Below are positions 25,101 through 34,217 of a DNA stretch of 64,000 nucleotides, one piece after another (position 1 is the first letter of the stretch; every line of letters starts with the position of its first letter). This DNA comes from Sphagnum compactum (lineage: Eukaryota; Bryophyta; Sphagnopsida; Sphagnales): the NCBI GenBank assembly GCA_965153455.1, contig OZ234502.1, positions 12,741,495-12,805,494 of the forward strand, in the 5' to 3' direction. A program made the translations under genes and the position numbers. The notes under the pieces were generated by a model. It did no database searches. It saw only the letters and a list, made by a program, of their open reading frames with translations, and was not told where the DNA came from.

Positions 25101-26047
25101 TCATAACTCATAGCTTCATCTTCATTATTCTTTATTGAATCTAATACGAAAGTATCCCTCTGTAAATCCGCCTTGAAGTGCCTCCAGCGGCCACCTTTTA
25201 CTTCCCATATCCCTGTCAGAGTATTGGTTTCAGGATTAGCCCCTTTCTCTGTCTCTAATGTTGAAGAAGTTCCACTAAGGGCAATGGCAGCATCTTGTTC
25301 CATGAACACAAGTAGTGCTCCAGCAATTGCTACTACTGTTGCCCATCCCTGCCTTATTCTTCTTCTATTCCTCGAACTGAAAATGAGAATTCCAGCAAGA
25401 GATGCTGCACAACTGTGTCCTGGACCATCGGAGAAAGAAAAACCACCATTAACACCATCTCCATCTCCACCCCCTCCTCCTCCTCCTCCTCCTCCTCCTC
25501 CTCCTCCCACTGATATTCCATTCCCATCATCCCATCCTGCAAACTGAAGCTGACTACACTGACCCATCATTTCCTTTTCAACATTTCTCAACGGATTTTC
25601 ATCTCCGTGCAACAATTTCTTCTTCTCCTCCTCCTCCTCCTCACTCGATACATACTCAAACCCTAATTCATTTTTGAGGTGAAATCTAGAGTGCGCCGCT
25701 CCAATATAGCTGCGCTGAATGTCGCTAATCAAAATCCCGCTGCCACTGCTTCCGAGCCGCCTCGTCTTCCTCCTTCTTCCAGATCTTCTTTCCAACTTGA
25801 GCGATCTCGTGATCTCTTCTTCCCAACAACAGGAACTGCCGCAACCCATCTTGATTCTCGACCTGAAGCTGCTTTCTCCAGTAGGGTTTAAAGCTTCGGA
25901 AGAAGAAGAAGAAGAAGAGTCTGTAAAGCTTGGGAAGAAGAGTCTGCTGGAGCAGTAAGTTTTGTCTAAAAAAACAGCAAAACCAACTGACGACTCCAGC
26001 GCCAGCATACAACTAGTACCAAGCTTCATTTGAGGCACGAACCCCAT
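21724..26047 (-). CDS. RUS1: Root UV-B sensitive protein, RUS1-like (DUF647)
   Basis: DUF647 family. Arabidopsis RUS1 acts in plastids in root UV-B sensing and early seedling development; its biochemical role is not settled. Seven exons: 24860-26047, 24106-24381, 23918-23974, 23271-23469, 23002-23120, 22285-22461 and 21724-21996. They give about 762 residues, longer than my recollection of Arabidopsis RUS1 (about 600). The extra length is an N-terminal region with Ser-rich, acidic and 14-Gly tracts and one hydrophobic segment (residues about 235-248). The core shows [99 protein letters not shown] and [12 protein letters not shown]. The C-terminal part has [10 protein letters not shown] and [13 protein letters not shown]. 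The start is the first in-frame ATG; an upstream in-frame GTG is ignored. A telo-box lies about 125 bases upstream. Confidence 0.92.
22147..22175. repeat. (TC)n microsatellite in RUS1 last intron
   Basis: About 14 perfect TC units inside the intron between exons 6 and 7 of the RUS1-like gene. They generate a spurious Arg-Glu repeat peptide on the minus strand. Confidence 0.9.
22665..22778. repeat. Minisatellite with telomere-like core in RUS1 intron 5
   Basis: Three units of about 38 bases, each reading roughly AAAATTCTAGCCCT, then AAACTCTAAACCTCC and ACACCC. The unit contains imperfect CCCTAAAC words, so it may have grown from a telo-box. It lies inside an intron and does not touch the exons. 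Confidence 0.7.
25470..25506. repeat. (CCT)n triplet run encoding poly-glycine in RUS1
   Basis: A run of CCT triplets on the plus strand reads as GGA/GGG glycine codons on the coding strand. It gives 14 consecutive glycines at about residues 181-194 of the RUS1-like protein, between an acidic stretch and the hydrophobic segment. Length variation between individuals is expected. Confidence 0.9.
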
Positions 26048-28113
26048 TACTGTCACTGCTGCTGCTACTGCTGGAGGATCCTCCTCAAGACCTTACTGAT
26101 TTAGCGCCATTTGTGCACTCTTCTGCAGCCATTTGTGCACAGAAGCAGCTCCCAATTTCTTGAAACACTTCCTAAACCCTAAACCCTAAACCTCACAAAG
26201 AATCCAGTACTGCAATTGGATCAGACTAGAGGCAGGAGTGAAGAAGAGCTTCTTGATGATGATGATGATGATGATGGAGATGCATTTTTTCCACAAAGAG
26301 TTTGGAGTAGTTTTCCTTTCCATGCAATTAACACAAAGTGCAAAACAATAATTCAAAGAAAGTTTGGCAGGTTTGAGAATTTGTTGTTGAATATTCTATA
26401 ATTTTTCTCCTAAGAGTTGGACAAAATCATTAAAAATTTTAATAAAGTAATTACCAACATCCTCATGGCTATTATGCATGCTACACAACATGATTATCAA
26501 GAAGGAATGGACAAACTATAACTTGGGCCAACACCTAAGTTTCACATTCAATTTTGGTGATGGTTATCATTTTCACCATACATGGAAGCCACATACCTAC
26601 TAACATGTCTCCTTGACCACTTTTAGGCCTTGAATGGAAATGTTTATTGCTTAAGTAGGAGGCTTTCTAGCATCTACTATGCTTTTCTACATGTTGGATC
26701 TTGACAACGTCAATGCATGTGGCAAATGCAAGTTTTTCAATGGTGTTGGGTTGGTGCAACTTGCTTTGTGCACATAAATGCTCTATGCTCAATTTTGAAT
26801 GCCAAGAAAGTCGTTCTTTGTATAATTTATGGATTATTACATAAAGGAAGGGTGTACCCTCTAGTACGCTACGTAGTTTTTTTTTTAATCCATTAAATTA
26901 ATTTTTTAATTATATTTTATATTTATTCTCATGATCAATTTTAAGCATATATTTACATTCACACAAATTATTTTTAAAAATTAGTTGCACCTCATATCTT
27001 TTTGCACCTTATTTGGGAAAAAAATGAAAATCTTTCGCTATGTTGATTCAAGCAAATGCAACCTATAGAGTTTTTCAACTTTTCATAGGTGGAAATATTT
27101 TTTAGCCTTGTTAGAAGCTATATTCTTCTCTAGCACTTCAAGGGCGTTCAAAATGCCATCATGATTTACTCCTTGATGAAAGTAATTCATTCCAAGGTTG
27201 ACATGGCCATGTTTTGTATCACATGAACTTGGGTTATGATTGTGGATTTTGTGACCTTCACACCTTTTGCTCTTCTTTTGTCAACTTAAATCACCTTGTG
27301 GCTTTTTTGAATGTGATTTGGGTGTGAAAGTTTTGACTTCAACAATCTTCACCTCCTTACTTTAAATTATTGACTCAACATTACAAGTTTTCTATTTCAT
27401 AAGAGATGTTTGCTACATCTCACCCCAATATTGGTGTCTTGTAGGACTAAACAACAATCTACAAATGTAAAAGGTGTGTTTGAAAGTTTTTACTTGTAAA
27501 ATGTGAAAGCATTCTGAAGTGTATCACCTATAGATGTCAGGCAAATAGATTCAAAAAAAGCTCAACAATGCCATAACATTCTACAAACTTTGAAACATCA
27601 TGCTTACTTATCCTAATTTTGTCTTCAACAAACTTAAGGTCTTTGTGCATATCCAATAGGATGATTTGTATTGTCATGTTTTAAAATCATATCCTAGAAT
27701 GTTGTAAATATTTCATCATTTGAAATCGTAAGATCATCAAAGATGTGAAAAAATGAAGATAAGTAACACTCTTCTTCAATGGCAAAATTATATCCTTTCT
27801 TGTTTCACAATGGCACTAAAGGTTTGGTTTTCAACAAAGAAAGGGGTCGATACATGGTTGGGTGGATCAATTTGGATGTCACGTAAGCTAATTTTGCAAG
27901 GTGCTCGTTATTACAATGCCCATTTCCTTATGTAGATATTGAAATTTAGAAATAATACATAAGTTACTTACACGATTTATTAAAGTGCGGCTTAAGTCTA
28001 GGCTTAACCTAAGTAAAAAACCCTACCTAATAACCCGAGCCAAAAGGAAGAAGATTAATTTTATTGAATATCTTATTGATCACAATTCAAAATAGACCTA
28101 CAATTTTTGCCGA
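26048..28113. other. RUS1 upstream region and AT-rich spacer
   Basis: The first 250 bases are the likely RUS1 promoter and leader, with the telo-box and a GAT repeat at 26251-26276. From about 26400 the DNA is AT-rich with only short, unrecognised frames. No gene is supported up to the retrotransposon. Confidence 0.55.
26171..26192. promoter_or_regulatory. Telo-box upstream of RUS1
   Basis: Three contiguous CCTAAA/CCCTAAA units lie about 125 bases upstream of the RUS1 start codon. On the gene strand they read TTTAGGGTTTAGGG. Telo-boxes are known promoter elements of plant growth and translation genes and are bound by Myb-like telomere-repeat factors. Position and perfection make a promoter role plausible. 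Confidence 0.55.
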
Positions 28114-28118
28114 CAATA
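28114..28118. repeat. 5-bp target-site duplication, left copy (CAATA)
   Basis: CAATA immediately precedes the TGT of the 5' LTR. The same five bases follow the ACA end of the 3' LTR at 34485-34489. This is the expected footprint of an integrase-mediated insertion and fixes both ends of the element. Confidence 0.9.
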
Positions 28119-28345
28119 TGTCATGGCCTAGGATATTTTGGGATACTTTTGGCAATGTCATGTCCTAGGATATTTTGGGATACTTTTGGCAATATCATGG
28201 CCTAGGATATTTTGGGATACTTTTGGCAATATCATGGCCTAGGATATTTTGGGATACTTTTGGCAATATCATGGCCTAGGATATTTTGGGACTAGTATGG
28301 CTCAGGGTTATAAAAGGAGATAGTCTGGGGAACAACCCTTTAGCA
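28119..28345 (+). repeat. Truncated 5' LTR (U3 part) with 37-bp tandem units
   Basis: This matches the first part of the 3' LTR. It consists of four full 37-bp units around CCTAGGATATTTTGGGATAC plus a partial fifth, then GGTTATAAAAGGAG. The TATAAAA at 28309-28315 places the expected transcription start near 28340. The match to the 3' LTR ends at 28345, so only U3 and perhaps the first bases of R remain. The 3' LTR has one unit fewer. Confidence 0.9.
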
Positions 28346-28527
28346 TCACCCAGGCAATTCGGTGCGATAATCGTCTATTCGAACGTCGCCAGGAAAAGAA
28401 AGTCACCTCCAACGCCCAGCTTTGGAACAATCGGCCTATTACGCTCCCCTTAGTTCCCCAAACAACACCAGTTGCCCGACCTGCCTCTTTTGGACCTGCT
28501 CCGATGCAGATCGACACAGCTAAGTTT
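28346..28527 (+). pseudogene. Displaced gag fragment fused to the 5' LTR
   Basis: These 182 bases match 30134-30315 of the element's own gag without gaps. There are only three differences (28377, 28419, 28430), all A/G transitions. The fragment covers gag codons just before the zinc knuckle. At the left junction two bases (CA) are shared by the LTR and gag sequences. It replaces the R-U5 part of the LTR and the primer-binding site. Confidence 0.92.
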
Positions 28528-29511
28528 TGATCTACTCCTTCTTCTTGTTTGTTTGTTTTGTTGTTTCAGTAAGTAGCTAAAGGTATATTGGAGTGAAACT
28601 TGGAAAGGTTATAGAAGACTATAGGACGCTTCTACTCTCAAAGTTTCAAAAGAAAAGGATATGTTTTGAGAGAGATCCAAGCATCTGAAGTTTCAAGTGC
28701 AGATCTGGTTTTTTGGTCATATCTCCTTTGTGTAAGCTTTTTTGGGTCTGTAACTCTGTGATCTTATAGATCATATAGGAATATATGTGTGAGAGAAATT
28801 TCATGTCATTTGGACTTGTATTGAGAGAGATTCAAGCATCTGAAGTTTCAAGTGCAGATCTGGTTTTTTGGTCATATCTCCTTTGTGTAAGCTTTTTTGA
28901 GTCTGTAACTTTGTGATCTTATAGATCATATAGGAATATATGTGTGAGAGAAATTTCATGTCATTTGGACTTGTATTGAGAGAGATCCAAGCATCTGAAG
29001 TTTCAAGTGCAGATCTGGTTTTTTGGTCATATCTCCTTTGTGTAAGCTTTTTTGGGTCTGTAACTTTGTGATCTTATAGATCATATAGGAATATATGTGT
29101 GAGAGAAATTTCATGTCATTTGGACTTGTATTGAGAGAGATCCAAGCATCTGAAGTTTCAAGTGCAGATCTGGTTTTTTGGTCATATCTCCTTTGTGTAA
29201 GCTTTTTTGGGTCTGTAACTTTGTGATCTTATAGATCATATAGGAATATATGTGTGAGAGAAATTTCATGTCATTTGGACTTGTATTGAGAGAGATCCAA
29301 GCATCTGAAGTTTCAAGTGCAGATCTGGTTTTTTGGTCATATCTCCTTTGTTTAAGTTTTTTTGGGTTTGTAACTTTGTGATCTTATAGATCATATAGGA
29401 ATATATGTGTGAGAGAAATTTCATGTCATTTGGACTTGTATTGAGAGAGATCCAAGCATCTGAAGTTTCAAGTTTGAAGATTGAAAGCGCAAAAGTGTGA
29501 GAACTATCACC
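28528..29511 (+). repeat. Retrotransposon leader with 155-bp tandem array
   Basis: The unit begins TTGAGAGAGATCCAAGCATC and recurs at 28666, 28821, 28976, 29131 and 29286, exactly 155 bases apart. A partial sixth copy starts at 29441. Copies differ by only a few bases. The array occupies the untranslated leader between the LTR and gag, and no tRNA primer-binding site is seen in it. Such arrays can serve as promoter, packaging or translational leader elements; none of these is shown here. Confidence 0.92.
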
Positions 29512-30486
29512 ATGGACAACTCAGAATCCAACATCGATCTCACTCAAATCCTCGCCGCCCTTCAACACCTTCAACAAGAAAATGCCGTGCTTAGAGACTC
29601 GGTGACCCGCCTACAGAATCAGCCACCACCTCCTGCCCCAGTATTTCCTACTCTTGCAATGGCCGCCCAAGAACCCAAGATCAGTCTGCCAGAAAAGTTT
29701 GATGGAACGCGCCTCAAATTTCGAGGCTTTGTCAGCCAGGTACGCCTGATCATGCAACTACACCCCCGTCGTTATTTTGATGACACCACTCGTGTAGGAT
29801 TCGTTGGAACCCTACTCACTGGGACAGCTACAGCATGGTTTGCTCCCATCCTGGAAACATCATCCCCTCTTCTACAAGATTTCAACGCCTTTATGGCGGA
29901 ATTTGAAGCAGTATTTGGGGACAGTGATAAGGCCAGGACTTCAGCCAACAAGCTGCGTCGCCTCCAGCAAGGGACACGTTCGGCCATCGTCTACGCTTCA
30001 GAATTCAGGCAGCTTGCCTGTGACGTCAATTGGAGAGAAGCTGCCTTGATTGATCAGTTTCGCTGTGGGCTTCGTGATGATGTTCAAGATCTTTTGTTGA
30101 CACTCGCAGACCCTTCTTCCTTCAGTGAAGCCATCACCCAGGCAATTCGGTGCGATAATCGTCTGTTCGAACGTCGCCAGGAAAAGAAAGTCACCTCCAA
30201 CGCCCAACTTTGGAACAGTCGGCCTATTACGCTCCCCTTAGTTCCCCAAACAACACCAGTTGCCCGACCTGCCTCTTTTGGACCTGCTCCGATGCAGATC
30301 GACACAGCTAAGTTTAAATCTTTGACAGAAGCCGAGAAACTTCGCCGAAAGACAAACAATCTATGTCTTTACTGTGGCAACCCAGGGCATATAGCTCGTC
30401 AATGCCCTCAAAAGCTTGTCAAACTTCAGGTACAAGCTATGGAAACTCCCCAGGAGTTGGAAAACAAGAACATCCAGTCACAGTAG
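29512..30486 (+). CDS. gag: Retrotransposon Gag polyprotein
   Basis: Structural protein that forms the virus-like particle and binds element RNA. The start is the ATG at 29512; the frame extends five codons further upstream only through a GTG. It encodes 324 residues. The N-terminal part has a Gln/Leu-rich coiled-coil-like stretch. The gag domain follows (residues about 60-210, including KFDGTRLKFRGFVSQVRL and TGTATAWFAPIL). A CCHC zinc knuckle CLYCGNPGHIARQC lies at residues 285-298. The frame ends at TAG just after the knuckle, overlapping pol. No internal stop is seen. Confidence 0.92.
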   Translation: MDNSESNIDLTQILAALQHLQQENAVLRDSVTRLQNQPPPPAPVFPTLAMAAQEPKISLPEKFDGTRLKFRGFVSQVRLIMQLHPRRYFDDTTRVGFVGTLLTGTATAWFAPILETSSPLLQDFNAFMAEFEAVFGDSDKARTSANKLRRLQQGTRSAIVYASEFRQLACDVNWREAALIDQFRCGLRDDVQDLLLTLADPSSFSEAITQAIRCDNRLFERRQEKKVTSNAQLWNSRPITLPLVPQTTPVARPASFGPAPMQIDTAKFKSLTEAEKLRRKTNNLCLYCGNPGHIARQCPQKLVKLQVQAMETPQELENKNIQSQ

Positions 30487-33400
30487 GAGCCGTGCGACTG
30501 GATCTCACCCAACACCACCTTTGCAAAGGCTCCTGTTCCGCTGTTGGTCCCAGTCCCAGTTTCACTCAGTATGTGGACATCATTCGTATTCCAGAAGACA
30601 TACCACAAGTGTCAGCTTTGGTGGACTCCAGCGCCACCTCTTCTTTCATCGACCAAACATTTGTCGTCCAACACAACATCCCTGTGGTCAAGAAGTCAAC
30701 CCCTGTTCCGGTAGAGGTTATTGATGGGAGAACCATTGCTTCTGGTGCAATCACACACGAGACAACCCCTCTAGAACTCTGTATCGGCAAGCACACGGAG
30801 AAGATTGTTCTCAACATCATTTCCACCCCTCACCATCCCATCATCCTTGGTCTGCCTTGGCTAGAAGCACACAACCCTATCATTGATTGGCGATCTAGAA
30901 CCCTCACCTTCAGCGCACAACGATGCACCTCTCAAGAACCCCACGCTCAGAAAAACACTTTGTCCAGTCCTGCCAAGAACCCTGTGGTCGAGAACCCAAA
31001 GAGGGTCGGAACCAATTCCAGTTTTATCAAGTCTGTTATGTCAAATCCTGTAGTCAAGAACCCCCGATTGGTCAGAACGAAACCTTGTCCTGTCAAGAAT
31101 CTTGTCAAGAATTCTGCCCAGAAAACCAACCCTGTCCAGATCTTCGTTGATAGAGCTATCCCTTTCTATCGGGCTGCTAAGAATCTTCAAGTCTTCGCCA
31201 TCCATGTCAACCCAGCCAACACCACAAACCCCCAATCGGAACCAACACCTGTCAAACTTCCCAAGAAGTACAAGGACTTTGTTGATGTTTTTGAAAAGAT
31301 TAATGCTGATCAGCTCCCCGCCCATAGTCCATATGACTGCCCGATTGATCTAGAAGAAGGACACTCACCACCCTTTGGTCCTATCTATGGCCTATCGGAA
31401 CCGGAACTCCAAGCCCTGCGTGATTACCTTACTGAAAATCTTGCCAAGGGGTTCATTCAGCATTCCAAGTCTCCAGCCGGCGCCCCAATTTTGTTTGTCA
31501 AGAAGAAGGATGGCTCCCTTCGACTTTGTGTGGATTATCGTGGACTCAACAAGATAACCAAAAAGAATCGATATCCTTTGCCCTTGATTTCAGGTCTCTT
31601 AGATCGACTACGTACCGGGAAGATCTTCACCAAGCTTGACCTCCGTGGAGCCTACAACTTACTCAGGATTCGCCCTAGTGATGAATGGAAGACAGCTTTC
31701 CGCACACGCTATGGCCATTTTGAATACACGGTCATGCCCTTCGGCCTCAGCAATGCACCCGCAGTCTTTCAGCATCTAATGAATGATATCTTCCGGGATT
31801 ACATGGACGAATTTGTCGTGGTCTATTTGGATGACATTTTAATCTTTTCCAAGGACCAGGAAACCCACGACAAACATGTACGATTGGTGCTTGCGACGCT
31901 ACGGGAGCATGGCTTATACGCCAAGTTGGAAAAATGTGAATTCGACAAATCTTCAGTGGCGTTCCTTGGCTACGTGCTCTCTCCAGATGGCATTTTCATG
32001 GACAAGTCAAAGGTCGAGACCATCCAGTGTTGGGCTACTCCATCCTCGGTCAAGGACGTTCAACGCTTCCTAGGGTTTGCCAACTTCTATCGTCGGTTTA
32101 TCAAAGGCTACTCCAAGAGCACAACACCGTTAATAACCCTGACTTGCAAAGACAAGCCCTTCTCGTGGAATCCAACGGCCCAGGCTGCTTTTGATACTCT
32201 CAAGATGGCATTCACCTCTGCACCCATCCTGATACATCCCGATCCTGCCAAGCCATTCATTGTGGAAACGGACGCTTCAGATTTTGCCTTGGGAGCTATT
32301 CTATCTCAATTTGGAATAGATGGGTTGCTGCATCCAGTTGCTTTCTATTCACGGAAGTTAACCAGTGCCGAAATCAACTACCAGGTCTACGATAAGGAAC
32401 TCCTGGCAATCATCACGGCATTCGAGCAGTGGAGACCGTATCTTGCCGGAGCTCAACATCGAGTCCAAGTTCTGACAGATCACAAGAATCTCCTTTATTT
32501 CACAACTACTCGGACCTTAAATCGTCGCCAGGCACGCTGGTCTATCTTCCTAGCTGATTTCGACTTTGAGATTCAGTATCAACCCGGCACCCAGCAAAGG
32601 AAAGCTGACGCGCTATCTCGTCGTTCAGAATATGAACTTCGAGCGGGGGATGAGGCCTACGGCCAGCAGAACCAGACTTTACTCAACCCCAAGCAATTTC
32701 GAGTTGCAGCAACAATCAGCACCCTCCTAGACTCATACCTTGTCAGGGACATCAAGATAGCAACTGAGGAAGACACCTGGGCTACCAACATCAAGAAGGA
32801 ACTCCAGGAACGACCAAGGAACCCAAATCGTGATGACTTGGATCAATTTGAGCAGCAAGACGGACTTCTCCTTCGAAATAACCTGATTTATGTACCCGAA
32901 GGACCTATACGCCTAAAAATCCTGAGGGAATGCCACGACAACACCCTGGCAGGTCACTTTGGAATGGCACGGACTCACGAACTAGTGTCAAGGACTTACT
33001 GGTGGCCCAAAATGAACAAGATGCTACGAGAGTATGTCAAGTCTTGTGATACATGTGCTCGATCCAAGGCTCCCAGGCATCGCCCGTTTGGACTCCTACA
33101 GCCTCTGTCGATTCCTAGCCGACCTTGGGGATCTATTGCAATGGACTTCATCACGGACCTCCCTACTGTGAGAACCAAGAATTCAATACTGGTTGTGGTC
33201 GATCGACTCACCAAAATGGCCCATTTCACCCCTTGTTCCAAGTCAATCACGGCAGAAGAGATAGCTCAGTTAATTCTGGACGGGATCGTCCGACTGCATG
33301 GACTCCCCGAGGAAATTGTGTCCGACAGAGGTCCTCAGTTTGCATCCAAGTTCTGGCATCGTCTATTCGAGCTTCTTGGAGTTGACATTCGGCTATCTTC

Positions 33401-34217
33401 AGCTTTCCACCCTGAGACAGATGGACAAACCGAACGGACAAACCAGACACTCGAGCAATACCTTCGCTGCACTGTGAACTACCAACAGGACGACTGGCTG
33501 GACCTACTATCTCAAGCAGAGTTTGCTTATAATAACACAACACATGCATCGACCGGGATCAGTCCATTCTTTGCCAATTACGATTTTCATCCCAGGTTCA
33601 GCCTTGAAATTCCTGGAGACTCCGTAAACCCCTCGGCTGAAGAAAGGGCCACGAGGCTTGGACAGGTTCAACAGAACCTTATGGCAGAACTCAAGCTAAC
33701 ACAGGAGTGGCAAAAGAAGCAAGCAGACCGCCGACGCAAGGACCATCCAAACTTCAAGGTTGGAGACAAGGTCTGGCTTCTCAGAAAGAACATTGCTACC
33801 ACTCGCCCATGTGCCAAGTTGGATTACAAGCGCCTCGGACCTTTCAAAATCGCCAAATTGGTTGGTCTAGTGGCTTGCCAGTTGGAGCTTCCACCCCAGT
33901 TCAAAATCCACAATGTTTTCCATGTCTCCCTGCTTGAGCCCTATCATGAAAACCCGATCCCAGAACGTCATCAAGAACCCCCAGCTCCAGTCGAAATTGA
34001 AGGCCAAGAAGAGTTTGAAGTTCAGGAGGTCTTGGACTCCAAGAAGATTCGTGGAAAGCTCCTGTACCTTGTCTTTTGGCGAGGTTATCCTCCTTCTGAA
34101 GCTACTTGGGAGCATGCTGGAAACCTAGTTCATGCCCAAGACTTAGTTAATCGGTTTCACCAACGATATCCTAACAAACCGGCTCCATCTAGAAGATGTC
34201 GCTTGAGGAGAGGATAA
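30363..34217 (+). CDS. pol: Retrotransposon Pol polyprotein with chromodomain
   Basis: The open frame is 1,284 codons from its first ATG and lies -1 relative to gag, overlapping it by 124 bases. The real protein is therefore probably made by frameshifting. Domains in order: retropepsin-like protease around ALVDSSATSSF (residue about 85-95; normally D-S/T-G, here DSS); reverse transcriptase with YLDDILIFS (about 488); RNase H with TDASDFALGAIL (about 636); integrase with an HHCC zinc region (about 856-900) and catalytic Asp/Asp/Glu in MDFITDLP, SDRGPQF and DGQTER; and a C-terminal chromodomain (about 1215-1265; LYLVFWRGYPPSEATWE). The stop codon directly abuts the 3' LTR. Integration into chromatin marked by histone methylation is the known role of such chromodomains. 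There are no premature stops. Confidence 0.94.
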   Translation: MSLLWQPRAYSSSMPSKACQTSGTSYGNSPGVGKQEHPVTVGAVRLDLTQHHLCKGSCSAVGPSPSFTQYVDIIRIPEDIPQVSALVDSSATSSFIDQTFVVQHNIPVVKKSTPVPVEVIDGRTIASGAITHETTPLELCIGKHTEKIVLNIISTPHHPIILGLPWLEAHNPIIDWRSRTLTFSAQRCTSQEPHAQKNTLSSPAKNPVVENPKRVGTNSSFIKSVMSNPVVKNPRLVRTKPCPVKNLVKNSAQKTNPVQIFVDRAIPFYRAAKNLQVFAIHVNPANTTNPQSEPTPVKLPKKYKDFVDVFEKINADQLPAHSPYDCPIDLEEGHSPPFGPIYGLSEPELQALRDYLTENLAKGFIQHSKSPAGAPILFVKKKDGSLRLCVDYRGLNKITKKNRYPLPLISGLLDRLRTGKIFTKLDLRGAYNLLRIRPSDEWKTAFRTRYGHFEYTVMPFGLSNAPAVFQHLMNDIFRDYMDEFVVVYLDDILIFSKDQETHDKHVRLVLATLREHGLYAKLEKCEFDKSSVAFLGYVLSPDGIFMDKSKVETIQCWATPSSVKDVQRFLGFANFYRRFIKGYSKSTTPLITLTCKDKPFSWNPTAQAAFDTLKMAFTSAPILIHPDPAKPFIVETDASDFALGAILSQFGIDGLLHPVAFYSRKLTSAEINYQVYDKELLAIITAFEQWRPYLAGAQHRVQVLTDHKNLLYFTTTRTLNRRQARWSIFLADFDFEIQYQPGTQQRKADALSRRSEYELRAGDEAYGQQNQTLLNPKQFRVAATISTLLDSYLVRDIKIATEEDTWATNIKKELQERPRNPNRDDLDQFEQQDGLLLRNNLIYVPEGPIRLKILRECHDNTLAGHFGMARTHELVSRTYWWPKMNKMLREYVKSCDTCARSKAPRHRPFGLLQPLSIPSRPWGSIAMDFITDLPTVRTKNSILVVVDRLTKMAHFTPCSKSITAEEIAQLILDGIVRLHGLPEEIVSDRGPQFASKFWHRLFELLGVDIRLSSAFHPETDGQTERTNQTLEQYLRCTVNYQQDDWLDLLSQAEFAYNNTTHASTGISPFFANYDFHPRFSLEIPGDSVNPSAEERATRLGQVQQNLMAELKLTQEWQKKQADRRRKDHPNFKVGDKVWLLRKNIATTRPCAKLDYKRLGPFKIAKLVGLVACQLELPPQFKIHNVFHVSLLEPYHENPIPERHQEPPAPVEIEGQEEFEVQEVLDSKKIRGKLLYLVFWRGYPPSEATWEHAGNLVHAQDLVNRFHQRYPNKPAPSRRCRLRRG
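34204..34217 (+). promoter_or_regulatory. Candidate polypurine tract
   Basis: A purine-rich run (GAGGAGAGGA) ends next to the first base of the 3' LTR. It overlaps the last codons of pol. This is the usual location of the plus-strand primer for reverse transcription. Confidence 0.65.

Noticed and set aside
25173-25547. Plus-strand frame with a poly-proline tract
   Set aside because: It is the antisense shadow of RUS1 exon 1; the prolines are the reverse of the glycine codons.
29497-29511. Gag start at the GTG five codons upstream
   Set aside because: The codon at 29497 is GTG; the first ATG in frame is at 29512 and is the likelier start.
30416-33937. Several 60-100-codon frames on both strands inside the retrotransposon
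   Set aside because: They are shadows of the long pol frame, which carries all recognisable domains.
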